Positions 46,401 to 55,544 of a stretch of 64,000 bases of DNA are shown one piece after another. Under the pieces are notes generated by a model that was given only the letters and a program-made list of their open reading frames with translations, did not search any database and was not told the origin of the DNA. How positions within the stretch are numbered: the stretch's first letter is position 1; the number at the start of each line of letters is the position of its first letter. Position numbers and translations under genes: made by a program. Source of the stretch: Aurelia coerulea (taxonomy: Eukaryota; Cnidaria; Scyphozoa; Semaeostomeae; Ulmaridae); NCBI GenBank assembly GCA_039566865.1, contig CM076960.1, positions 8,406,001-8,470,000 of the forward strand, written 5' to 3'.

Positions 46401-46862
46401 TGGATGTTCTATGATAGAGCTTTGAATCATAGAATAAATCATATTCAAGAAAGGGCATTACGCATTGCATATAAAGATTACGAGAATGATTTCGGTTTTC
46501 TCCTGGAGCAATCTAAATCGGTGCCAATCCATGTAAGAAACCTACAGTTGCTCATGGCTGAAATTTATAAAACAAAATGCGGTCTGAATCCACCATTCAT
46601 GAAGGATATTTTCATGCAACGAAATATTAGGTACTGCCTAAGGCATGGTAATGACGCTCAACTGCCAAAAGTACGAACTACGGCCTTTGGAGTTGAGTCC
46701 ATTACTTACCTTGGAAATAAACTGTGGCAGCATTTACCGCAAGAACTAAAACAATTAAACAGCCTTCCTATGTTCAAAAAACGAATTAGATGTTGGAATG
46801 GTGGAACATGCAACTGTAGGCTTTGCAAAGTATATATCCCGCAAGTTGGGTTTCTAACATGA
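43464..46862 (+). CDS. CR1/L2-like LINE ORF2: endonuclease plus reverse transcriptase, uninterrupted
   Basis: One uninterrupted frame (in-frame stop at 43461; first ATG 43593) encodes about 1,130 residues. First comes a Cys/Gly-rich region encoded by GC-rich DNA with two imperfect repeats (43660-43850). An APE-type endonuclease follows, with LNINSIRNK, AETKID, IYRPPS, GDFNCE and LSDFHAM. The reverse transcriptase has NYRPITVLPS, DLSKAFD, GVPQGSVLGP and the catalytic YADDT at about 45997-46011. The C-terminal region ends in a CNCRLC motif and a stop at 46860-46862. It would nick chromosomal DNA and prime reverse transcription from the nick. The open frame upstream of the ATG suggests the true N-terminus lies further 5' and was truncated; the esterase domain seen in the related copy at 58646-62035 is absent. 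Confidence 0.93.
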   Translation, partial: LENAIHKIYEKDCKKEIVFSPLDAWAEGDERNLIRNTADIKSEMISSLSSLALGVSNNDNRHEEAKIEGGTATVACGRAPLSSSGSGSCADGTEGEIEVDTAAVCCGGDPLSPCGPGACAGLEDEIEADNDNEQNDALTDVNVDKSTAGELVSREADVNTALETIRLKNRNGLLVAYLNINSIRNKIDFLRPMISETIDILVIAETKIDNTFPTSQFAIEGFMKPFRYDRNQNGGGLLIYVRERAPVKELKQYKTPNDIECGMIEINLRKKKWLLVAIYRPPSQAKQYFFDEIGMVLDHYCSNYENLILIGDFNCEIGDDVISDFVDSYDLTSLVRSPTCFKSDSPRCIDLILTNTKSSLQATSTIETGLSDFHAMIVTVLKGGYVKRGPKIISYRDYSRFGAVDFRTHLIHMLSSELGGSEDYGAFKAVVMAVLNEHAPVKKKYIRANDGPFMTKALRKENMHRTRLRNKYHNDSTEENLKAFKKQRNKCVKLLRRAKFDYYRDIDLGKLTDNHKFWKTVKPLFSDKVQVNSSISLIEDGKVVNQDSQIAEIFNQYFANITDSLGISVNDSLLLPTSDILDPIDKSVKKYEAHPSICKIKNTIKCSDIFDFRKVATEEVAIKIRQLNPRKASPVDCIPAKILKENLDIFSVAIQNLFNSGLSKGTFPKELKAGDISSLFKKEDAFTKKNYRPITVLPSVSKIYERLVQDQMLPFVQSFLSSLLCGFREGYGTQHALLRFVEACKKTMDSGGVAGAVLTDLSKAFDCLNHELLIAKLNAYGFSRSALLFINSYLTNRKQRVKVNGSFSTWTETVLGVPQGSVLGPLLFNIYLNDLFMFLEDTEICNYADDTTIYACGPNIENVIMHLENDALKISEWFPNNGMKLNEDKCHLMIFGAKGSTETTIKIGEAYVKESSEENLLGITFDKSLSFKQHVKTVCKKASQKLHALARISRYMDTGKLQQLMRAFVLSHFSYCPLVWMFYDRALNHRINHIQERALRIAYKDYENDFGFLLEQSKSVPIHVRNLQLLMAEIYKTKCGLNPPFMKDIFMQRNIRYCLRHGNDAQLPKVRTTAFGVESITYLGNKLWQHLPQELKQLNSLPMFKKRIRCWNGGTCNCRLCKVYIPQVGFLT

Positions 46863-47017
46863 TAGATTTTAACTCTGATTTGTCCTGTAATATATATTAA
46901 TTTTAGTTTTATTGTAAATTATGTATATTGTAAATAGTAGGCCTTAATTAGCTGCAATTTAGCTATTCATTTTTTAGCCTACTTTAAATAGATATTTAAT
47001 AATAATAATAATAAATA
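46863..47017 (+). repeat. LINE 3' UTR and (AAT)n tail
   Basis: AT-rich sequence including AGTAGGCCTTAATTAGCTG, ending in TTAATAATAATAATAATAA. Short tandem-repeat tails are typical of CR1/L2-like elements. Confidence 0.85.
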
Positions 47018-47033
47018 TTTACTTTGAGTATTC

Positions 47034-47089
47034 ACGCGCCTTTAAGCTGAAGCTAATGTATACGCGCCTTTAAGCTGAAGCTAATGTAT
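47034..47089. repeat. 28-bp perfect tandem duplication
   Basis: The unit ACGCGCCTTTAAGCTGAAGC plus TAATGTAT is present twice without a gap. Confidence 0.93.
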
Positions 47090-47149
47090 ATAAGTGTATT
47101 TTGGGATTTGCTTCTTCCGTGGAAGTTTGGACGTGAAAGAGATGAATTT

Positions 47150-48190
47150 GCTAAAAAGTTAGTTGCCGTCGTTGTTGTGGGTGCCCTGGTTGCTTCAGTT
47201 GTGTCAGTTGAGTTAATCTAGCGGCGTTTGTTGCCCTAAAGGGGCTCCATCGCCAAACAATAAGCAAATACGTAAACTTGCACGTGTCACTAATTTTCCA
47301 TTGTTCATCCATTGTTCTCTGCAGTTTGTTTGGTGGCTTCACCCAAGCCACCAAAAAGTGACCGTTAAAAATCCACTTATATCCGAGCAATGGTACAAGA
47401 TACGAATGTTTGGTTTGTTCCTTAGTGAAGTACAATGATTTATGTACAAACGGCAACCTTCATTTTGAAAAAAATATGAAAATCCTATGTGATATCACCT
47501 TTCAGAAAAACTGCGAAATCATCGTTTCGTTTACATAGCTGCCTTAGCGCTTTTAGTTGCGTTAGTTGTCTAACTGGCCTCGGTTGGTTTAGTGGTCTTA
47601 CTTATGTTAGTTGGCTTCTTAGTTGTTGAGTAGATGTAGCTCCGCTTCTTGCCCGTGGACTTAGTTGCGCCAGGACCTTCAGTGCCCTTAGTTGTCTTAT
47701 TGGCCTTGGTAGCTTTCGTGGGCTTTCTTGCGTTAGTTGGCGTCTTGTTTTAGTTGCTAAGTAGATCTGGTTGCGTTTCTTACCTAAGTGGAGTTGGTTA
47801 TAGCTCGATTTGATTTGATTTTATCTTTTTTACCCATGTTAGCCCCTCAGTTATAATAACTGATTTATAGGAGGCCATGCTAGAAACTTAAAATAACTAA
47901 TAATTTACAATATATTTGTTGATCTAATAAATTACAATTTGTCATTTGATGATTCATTTTGCACTTCTTTGTTTAATGCTTTCATGGTTGAAGATGAAGA
48001 ATTTCTAACTTCAGCGCCTTTGGTGGCGTTAGTTGCCTTATTGGCGTAAGTTGCTTTGGTGGACTTACTTATGATAGTTGTTGTCTTGTTTCAGTTGTGG
48101 AGTTGGTTTTATGTTGTTTCTTCCCTCAGTGGACTTAGTTGCCTCAGCGCCTTTAGTGGTGTTCATGGAGTTCATTGAATTGGAAAAGTT
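47150..48190 (-). pseudogene. decayed Thr/Lys/Ala-rich repeat coding sequence
   Basis: Read on the minus strand, parts of 47160-47220, 47530-47760 and 47995-48170 give Thr-rich repeats such as TTKGTEGPGATKST, TTKKPTN and TTKGAEATKST, broken by stops and frame changes. On the plus strand the same DNA is a loose GTTAGTTGCCTTAGTGGC-type repeat. It could be the remains of a mucin-like or linker exon, or simply a minisatellite that happens to translate this way. Confidence 0.35.
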
Positions 48191-48603
48191 GGAGAAAATT
48201 GATAAAAATTACTAATTAGGCCAAAATGGCAGCCAGAATGATATCATAACAAAAAGTGCTGACATCGGCAAATTCCAGAAATTCCGGCATCAAATGAAAG
48301 CTCTTTATTTGCATATTCATTTGCTATGTGATGCTCCATAATTCAAGGAAATCTTCCCATTGAAATCATGGAAAACAATGATTTTGCTGCTACCTGCTTC
48401 CAAATATGGGCATGCCTCGTGTAGCATTTGCTGCGTTAGCTGTCGTAGCTGGTGCTGCTGTTTTACTTGCCCCGGTTGCGTTAGCTTCGTTTTCTGGTTG
48501 TCTTTTAGCTGCTCAGTAAGTGTTGAATCTCCTTATGCAAGGTATATTTGCAATAATTATAAGGGAAAGAGACTATGTCATCAGGGGGTGAATTTCGGTG
48601 AAG

Positions 48604-48741
48604 TTGGCAATGTGCCAAGTGACGTCATTAAACTTGGCAAGGTGCCAAGTCACATGGTGGAAACCTGGCATGATGCCAAGACACGTGACGTACATTGGCA
48701 ACTTGCCAGGTAAGTCACGTGATATGGGGGCTAGGCACGTG
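48604..48741. promoter_or_regulatory. array of NFI-type palindromes, a CRE and E-boxes, copy 1
   Basis: Four TTGGC-N5-GCCAA-like palindromes begin at 48604, 48634, 48665 and 48695, that is every 30-31 bp. A TGACGTCA lies at 48620-48627. CACGTG boxes lie at 48682, 48716 and 48736. These match the known NFI dimer site, CRE and bHLH-ZIP E-box. Function in this genome is unproven. Confidence 0.5.
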
Positions 48742-49241
48742 AGTGCCCCCAACAACTAACTGTAGCATTACCCAACATAACGTCACTAAGTTATATACCC
48801 TTCACTTGGTATCATCCCTGTTCTGTAGCATTTTTATACAGGGAGCCCCTGTGACAAAGTACAAATCTGTTGCCAGGTAGAATACGTGACCTGCGGATGA
48901 CCCACGTGACTGCCCCCAACAAATATCCGTATTAGCACCCTATGTATTCCTTAGTAACTAAGTTATGTAGAGTTTACTTGCTATTACCCCTGCCTGTAAT
49001 GAAGCATTTTCATAAAGGGAGCCCTGTACTTTACAGAAATAATATATGTAAAGTCTGCACGTAGGCTTGGTTACCGTGCCCTGTACTAAATGGTGGCTCG
49101 AAAAAAGCCAATATGGATTAGGGTGAAGGGAGTTTGCTAACTTACCCTCCTCGATTATTTACGTCGTTCTTAGTGGCTTTTGTAGCTCCAGTAACATTTG
49201 CTGCGTTAGCTGCCCAAGCTGGTGCAGCTGTGATACTTGCC

Positions 49242-49549
49242 CCCGGGGGAGGGGGGGGGGGTTACTTGACTTTCAATTGTACGGGGGGTGCACTCCAAGA
49301 AAAAAAATGTTCACCCGGCTTTAGAAATTTTCCCTCCAAATGATAGCCGGCTTTAGAAAAAATCGGCGAAAAGCATATCCCTAAACGTAAAACTTCGTCG
49401 AAAAACAATGAAATAACACGTTTGACAACCGGCTTTAGAAAAATTGCCTTCTTTTGATACCCGGCGTTAGAAAAAAGAGGCGAAAACGATACCCGGAAAG
49501 GAGTGCAAATGGAGTCAGCAAAATATACTAAGTACCCCCCCCCCCCGGG
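49242..49549. mobile_element. 308-bp MITE with 8-bp duplication (hAT-like)
   Basis: Exact TACTTGCC repeats at 49234-49241 and 49550-49557 flank CCCGGGGGAGGGG ... CCCCCCCGGG ends. The interior has four spaced copies of CCGGCTTTAGAAA or a close variant. The second copy of the regulatory block is uninterrupted apart from this insert. Confidence 0.85.
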
Positions 49550-49706
49550 TACTTGCCACAGTTGTGTTAGTAACGTTAGTTAGTTTCATTTGTCTGGTTG
49601 TCTTTTAGTAGGTCGGTAAGCATTGAATCTTTCTATGCAAGGTAGCTTTTGAAATAATTATCAGGGGAATAAGCTGCATGTCATCAGGGGGCGAATTTAG
49701 GGGAAG

Positions 49707-49813
49707 TTGGCAAGGTGCCAAGTCACATGTTGAAACCTGGCATGGTGCCAAGTCACGTGACCTACATTGGCAACTTGCCAGGTAAGTCACGTGACATGGT
49801 GGCTAGGCACGTG
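49707..49813. promoter_or_regulatory. array of NFI-type palindromes and E-boxes, copy 2
   Basis: Palindromes at 49707, 49737 and 49767 keep the 30-bp spacing. CACGTG lies at 49754, 49788 and 49808, two of them as GTCACGTGAC. Further CACGTG boxes occur at 49967 and 49986, and one at 48903 in the partial copy. Confidence 0.5.
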
Positions 49814-49995
49814 ACTGCCCCAACAATTAACCGTGGTAGCACCCTATTGTTCCTTAGTAACAAACTTGTATTGTCTTAACTTACTATAACCGCTGTCATT
49901 TAAGCATTTTCATAAATGGAGCTCCGTATATTCTTAGAAAGAGCACCATTGTGGAGGAGAAGATATCACGTGATATGAGTGTGGTCACGTGACAG

Positions 49996-51063
49996 CCCCC
50001 AATAGGTGATAATAATCGCTGGGACCGATCATGCACCCCACCACCCTACCACCTCGTTGATACTGCGGGATGAAGCCCTGACAGAGCGCCGTTGTGAAGG
50101 AGGATACCGCTGGCACCACCTTGCCAGCCCCTGCGAAGGTGAACGTGCATATGACGTGTGATGTGACGTCTTAGGTTGTTTACCATCGAGCAGCGAGTGG
50201 ATTGTTCGTTGATAGCCCTTGATAGCACCATCAAATGTCATTAGTTGGGAAGACAATCGGCTGTCACTCAAAAACAATAACCTGCTAGAGAAGGCTGCCA
50301 ACAAATTTCCCCCGCTGATACCCCAGCAGCTGGAGGTCACCCAAAGATTTGGAGATTGGATGACACATGTAGATTTTCCCGTCGATTTTTCGAGACGAAG
50401 AGCGAGATTCCCGAGCACGGGAGAGCTGAGATCTCGGTATGGCAAACAAACAAATTCAGCGTTTGATGTTGCCTGCTCAGGCGTTAGTAATATAAGATGA
50501 TTATGATGATGATGATCCCGCCGTGAACGCGGAGATGGCCTAAATTAGTCTGTGTTTTTGAAGCTGTGTTGTTATGGGTCTCAGTTTGAAGCCATAAACA
50601 TCATCCAATTTAGTGCAGAAAACTGAGACTCATGTAATCAGTCTATGTGCGCAATATATTTGGCAGGGGCCCAGGCAACGAAATTTTCTCGCACAAGCCA
50701 GACTTTGTTAGTTGACGAACAACAATTATGGCTCGAATCATGATTGTGTTGATTCACATTTCCTCATCCCAGTAATTTCTTAGTCATTCGAAGCTTTGCT
50801 CTTCATCAGCATAGGAATTAAATGTCGTCCATGGCCGAAACCTCCAAAGCCTCATTTTCACGGACCAATCAAGCAGCGAATAAGCGAAGAAGGCAAAAGA
50901 AGCCCGTGGAGATTTTTCTAAATTTGACCTGCCACCAGGGCCAAAACTGCTCGAAAGCTCCCGACTTTTTTTTTTCAAGAAATCTACTCTCAGACGTTTG
51001 GGCATACAAGTTTGGATGCCGGTTAAAATATGCCCAGGTTTGGCGGAGTTATGGTCTCTCCAA
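49996..51063. other. unassigned sequence with a short (GAT)n tract
   Basis: No supported gene. A GATGATTATGATGATGATGAT tract at 50498-50518 may be an old LINE tail. Confidence 0.35.
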
Positions 51064-52330
51064 TTCACAATCAATCAATCAATCAATCAATTAATATCAA
51101 TATTTAAAGTTGGTATTTACAGTAGTATAAAGAGAATACTAATTCAAACCAACTATTTACAAACATAATATATACAAAGTAGAAAAAAAAATATTTTAGC
51201 GACATATTTTACAGGTGCATCTATCTGGAGTCCATTCTTTGATCCTCTTTTTGAAACGCGACAGTGTTGGTTCTTGTTTGATTCTGTCATCAAGAGTATT
51301 CCATAGGAAACTACCCCGAAAAGACAGTGATTCGAGTCCAAAGCCAAATGTCTTAATTGTTGGCAGCTTGCACAGGTTTTGTATTCTTAAATTGTATGCT
51401 ATTGGTTTCTTTTCATGAAATTCCCATACAAGTGAAGGGTTCAAGTGATTCATGGACTTGTAAATTTCTGTCATAAGTTTCTGTATGTTTTTGATATGTA
51501 CAGTGGCGGATTTAGGGGGGGGCAAGTGGGGGCAATTGTCCCCCCTTCACGCTGAAAACTCAGCGTGGCGCCCCTCTTTTGGCGAGAAAAGCGCCCCTTA
51601 TCCTGACTCTAACGCACAATTTTTTAAATGCTTCGATTTAAATATGGGGAAAACATATAAATCAAGGCGTTATTTAGTAGTAAATCAAATCATTTTCTTC
51701 AAAAAGCGTCCAAAAAATTTTCGCGCGCCTTCGGCGCGCTCACTTTCCATTTTATATTTGGCGCCCTCTTTGCAAGTTGCCCCCTCCTTCAACTTCGGGC
51801 TGGATCCGCCCCTGGATATGTATACTATTGCTGCCACTTCGAGCGAGCAATGTTTCAAATGATGATTCGTAATCTTTATAGAGGATCCGAAGTGCACGTT
51901 TATGAGTGCGGTCAATTTCTTTATTTGCACTTTTATTGCAGAACAGCCATATCAAAGGGCAATAATTGAAGTTCGACAAGATTACCGCGTTACAAACTGT
52001 TAATGCCTGCTCTCTAGAGATATGATTATTCAACCTAGAAAAAGCACTGACCTTATTATTGACTTTAGAACATAATGTTTCAATGTGTTTGTTACACGTT
52101 AAGTTGCTGTCAATTTCCACCCCGAGGAGTTTAACGTGATCTGATGAAGGTAATTTGTCGTCCTCGATGTTAAGACGTAGCCGTTTTTTCCCTTTCAAAC
52201 CAAGGAACATTAGCTGGAACTTTTTAGGGTTTGCAACCATACCATTGCTTTTAAACCATTCAAGTAATTTACTGAGATCATTCTCTAAATTGGTCACTAT
52301 TTCTTGTAGATCATGTCCACACAAGTATAT
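51064..52330 (-). pseudogene. LINE 3' fragment split by a hAT-type MITE
   Basis: On the minus strand the frame from about 52330 begins just after the missing YADD box (VTNLENDLSKLLEWF) and carries LLGVEID, SNFNYCPLIW, THKRALRILYKDY, then SIHI. It is interrupted at 51822 and resumes at 51492 with KNIQKLMTEIYK, continuing to a C-terminal CTCKIC motif near 51200. The tail is (ATTG)n at 51064-51095. The catalytic region and endonuclease are missing (5' truncation), so the copy is dead. Confidence 0.88.
51501..51814. mobile_element. 314-bp hAT MITE
   Basis: TIR CAGTGGCGGATTTAGG against CTGGATCCGCCCCTG (inverse CAGGGGCGGATCCAG), with exact 8-bp repeats GATATGTA at 51493-51500 and 51815-51822. CAGNG termini plus an 8-bp duplication are diagnostic of hAT elements. 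The interior has a perfect GCGCGCCTTCGGCGCGC hairpin near 51722. Confidence 0.93.
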
Positions 52331-52825
52331 GTAATGACGTTTTCTAAATATTGTTCCGTTCAATTGTTAGATACGTCCTCGTAGAAAGTGTTTTCTTCTG
52401 AAGTATTTCCTGTGGGCCTCTGTATTCAACATTTTTAGTTTTTAACGTCAATGAATGATGATATCACGATCTTGTTTGAAAAATGAAATATAAGGAGGCC
52501 ATTCACCATTTATTGTTCTTTTGATCATATATGGAGAACAATTTCTTCTGTTATCAATCATTCGTTTTCAAGGGACTGGTTCACAAATCTTAAAAAACGT
52601 GTCATCGCAAACGTGTCCTTTATTCATTTTGGTTGACTGGGTGAATCCACCCTGAAGTGACTGTCCGAATCTGCTTGTACCTCCATAATCTTACAACAAC
52701 TGGATTGTTTATATGTTTAAAGAGTTTATCTTCAAGATATGGTTTGTGATATGGCCTATCAGAATACTGCAAAACCATCTATTCTTAAATCTGATATGTT
52801 TTAGAAATTGAAGTTTATGTTTTAG

Positions 52826-53042
52826 GAGTACAGAGAGCAGCACTGTGCAAGCAAAACTGAGAAGGAAAGATTGGGATCAGAAAGCAGTAACAACAGTAAA
52901 CGGAGCAACACTTTTGAAGATACATATTATGATCCAAAATACGACACACATTATGATCCACATTACGATCCACACTACGACCCTCATTATCCACCAGAAC
53001 GAGAGATTGATATTGACCTGTCTGGACTTAAAGAGACAATGG
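52826..53042 (+). CDS. internal coding exon of an unrecognised host gene
   Basis: A TTTTAG acceptor and a GG/GTAAGT donor bound 217 bp, 72 codons plus one base (phase 0 in, phase 1 out). The chosen frame gives a hydrophilic Ser/Asn-rich stretch (GSESSNNSKRSN), a tandem YDPHYDPHYDPHY repeat and an acidic end (EREIDIDLSGLKET). A second frame is also open but is less protein-like. The tyrosine-rich repeat comes from a 12-bp DNA repeat, so it could vary between alleles. I do not recognise the family. Entry phase 0 fits the exit phase of the exon at 23423-23560. Confidence 0.6.
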
Positions 53043-53403
53043 GTAAGTACATCCTCTTATTTATTGTCATGTCGTCATCAAGAACCAAGACACCGTTTAT
53101 GAAGGGTAGCAAGGCAGAGGGTGAATTTAGAAAGATTTATAGTCTAGGCAGATATTATGGAGAGATACTCTTGCAAGCCAATGCCCTCTCTAGCTTTAGA
53201 GATAGCAGATCTAATATGAGCTGAAGACGAGAGCTTCGAGTCCAGGATAGTACCTAGATATTTATGTTCATTTACTGTTTTACCGGCATATCATTGAAGA
53301 GGATAACTGGATGATCTAGTTCAACTATTATTGTCGACAGTGGTAATTCGACAGCTTGCTCTTGCGAATTGGGGTTAAATGGCATCCTCTAATCATGGGA
53401 CCA

Positions 53404-53540
53404 CTGGCGTATGTGAAGAAAAAAGGGGGCTGCCTAAGAAGTTTATTGATTTTGAACATTTTGCCCACTTAAAGAGGTTTTGCCTGAATATAGCTGATTT
53501 TGTTTACATATTTTCCAACATTGGGGCTGGTTATTAGACT
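53404..53540. mobile_element. remnant of the 34301-type hAT MITE
   Basis: CTGGCGTA.GTG, GGGGGCTGCC, TTTTGCCCACTTAAAG and TTTTGCCTGAATATAGCTGATTTT.T follow the order seen at 34301-34475. The ends have eroded. Confidence 0.6.
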
Positions 53541-55544
53541 TATTACAGTTCGTCCCTAGTTTTCGCTCGCTATTGAGTAGAATTACTAATTGAATTGAAT
53601 GAATTCGCTCTCTCAAAAAGGGACTCATAATCAAACTAACTCGAGATCAGGACAAAAACTCGTTTTCACGTCAAGTTCCTGACGTTACAATCAGATTGCA
53701 GCATTCGGGGCTGCTCGGCTGTGATTGGCTCATTTAATTTTCCCGCGTAAATTTTTGAGTTTTCGGTTCGTGTGTTCGGTAGTTTTCGGAATTGTCGGTG
53801 CCCTTGGTCACCCTGTCAAGAAGACAGCGCTTCGCGTTGCTTTTTCCCAAAATGGAGGTTGTTATCGTCGCAGCTACGGACAGAATAAAGATGATCTCAA
53901 AAGGCACTGTACGAAAGAGTTTTGAAGGGAAAGGATGCATTTGTTTGTTTGCCAACTTGCTGTAGGAAGACCCCGGAAGACTTACTGTTTGGCGAATTTA
54001 AATCGTGAAACACAGGATTCCTTTTTGGCCTGAGCAAAACAAAAAAGGAGCTTGAGGTAAGCACTTCGACCCGGCAAAAAGTTAAGAGAAAACTCACATT
54101 TGATGTGGAAAAGATACCCGAAATTTCTTGAAACATTCCTCTATAAACAGCAGAAGTATTCGTATTTGAAATTCTGTGCAAATTATAGTAAATTTGTCAA
54201 AGGGGCTTGAACCTTGAAAACGTTTCTTCGTTCTTGCAAAGTGCCGATCAATTTATCTTTCCTCCTGAAGTTTAAAATCACAGACCACAGTACAAAGCTG
54301 CTTAAACAGAAACTATTTTCAATCTTACGAAACAAATGTGTCATAAGAGTTTTGTGGATAACTGCATATTTTTAGGGGAATTATTTATAGTTTTGAGAAG
54401 CCTTTGTAGGTGTTTTTCTTTGCGAGAATAATTTGTGTTCGTTTCTCGAGCTTCCCCGACCGAAGAACATTCTAGAAAAAATTGCAAAGTTCCCCTGAAG
54501 ATAACGCCAGAAAACTCGCGCATTTTAAGATAAAGAATAACCGAAACTTGATGAAACGTTTATGCTTTGTTAACCATAGTATTAACAGCAGAAATATTAG
54601 TGATTGAAATTATTACAAAATAGCTAGTGCAGTGCAGGTTTTTTTTTGCGTAAAACAGTCTCACAATAGGTTGCAGAAGGCTTCAGCAAAAACTTTCTGA
54701 AGAAATATACCTTGGGTTCCTTTGGCAATCAAAACAATCATGATTGTATTGTTTTAGATTTATCATTGTTTCATTTGAAAGAAATTAGATCCCGCTGGCT
54801 GGCTGAATTTGACGAAATCTTTATTGTTTTGATTGTCAAAGGAACGCAAGTTTGTCTGGTTCACTCATTCCGAAAAAGTTTGAAGGCGTGGAAAAGTCAC
54901 ATGACCTCCATCACAGCTAGGAAGTCTCCCTGCGGCACGACCGATCAATCAATCAATCGAATCCATCAATCAATCAATCGACCGACCAAGTTTCGGTCGA
55001 ATTCTCGTACATTAGTTTTGTCCTCGTTTTCACATAGCTTTTTTATGAGTCGTAGATTGAGCGAAAAAGCTAAAGTCAAAAATATAAAAAACGAGCGAAA
55101 TTTGCGACGAATTGTAATCAGTCTAGCTGGTTATGGTCCCTCTGGCTCATGCGCTTATGGCATCAAAGACATGCTACTGTTCCAGTCCGGAGTATGAGTC
55201 AGATCCTAGAAAAGAGAACTTTAAGAATTACATTGTTGCAATTTTTAGGTGTTCAACAAAATGAGTGTTTATAATTTTGCAATGACAAAGAGGGCTGAGG
55301 GCTTCTTGACGACACATCCAGCAATGTATGTGTTGCGCTGTTGATCCTTTTGAGAGCAGCATAACATCTTGAAAACATTGAAAAGTGGCAAATTTGTAAG
55401 CCTCTTTGAAAATGTTCCAAGCAATCAAACGAAATCAAGTGCTGTATGGATCTTCTCACAAACATACTGAAATGAAATGTAACTCTCATAGAAGTCCCTA
55501 AATCATCTCCTCTAGGTAGCTTGATCAGTATCATCTGGTATACG
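53541..55544. other. unassigned sequence with a short (ATCA)n tract
   Basis: No gene I can support. Near 54950-54985 an ATCAATCAATC tract is embedded in an open frame with no domain. A short frame at 53800-53925 ends in a zinc-finger-like LKRHCTKEF, but nothing else supports it. Confidence 0.35.

Larger units (their letters stand above)
48400..49995. repeat. large duplicated block with regulatory-type palindromes
   Basis: About 48410-48870 and 49165-49930 are collinear copies (AACATTTGCTGCGTTAGCTG, GGTTGTCTTTTAG, CATCAGGGGG.GAATTT, GGCAACTTGCCAGGTAAGTC), the second enlarged by the MITE at 49242-49549. A third, partial copy lies at about 48880-49060. They share the CACGTG and TTGGC-N5-GCCAA motifs listed separately. 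Confidence 0.85.

Noticed and set aside
50029..50500. Overlapping ORFs of 138 (minus) and 93 (plus) codons
   Set aside because: They lie opposite each other, have no domain or splice evidence and sit in repeat-rich sequence.
53725..53925. Short frame ending in a zinc-finger-like LKRHCTKEF
   Set aside because: A single weak motif without a partner Cys pair in the usual place. It could be a relative of the transposon's N-terminal exon, but I could not show it.
54712..55197. 161-codon plus-strand open frame
   Set aside because: It contains a translated (ATCA)n tract, has no ATG at its start and no domain features.
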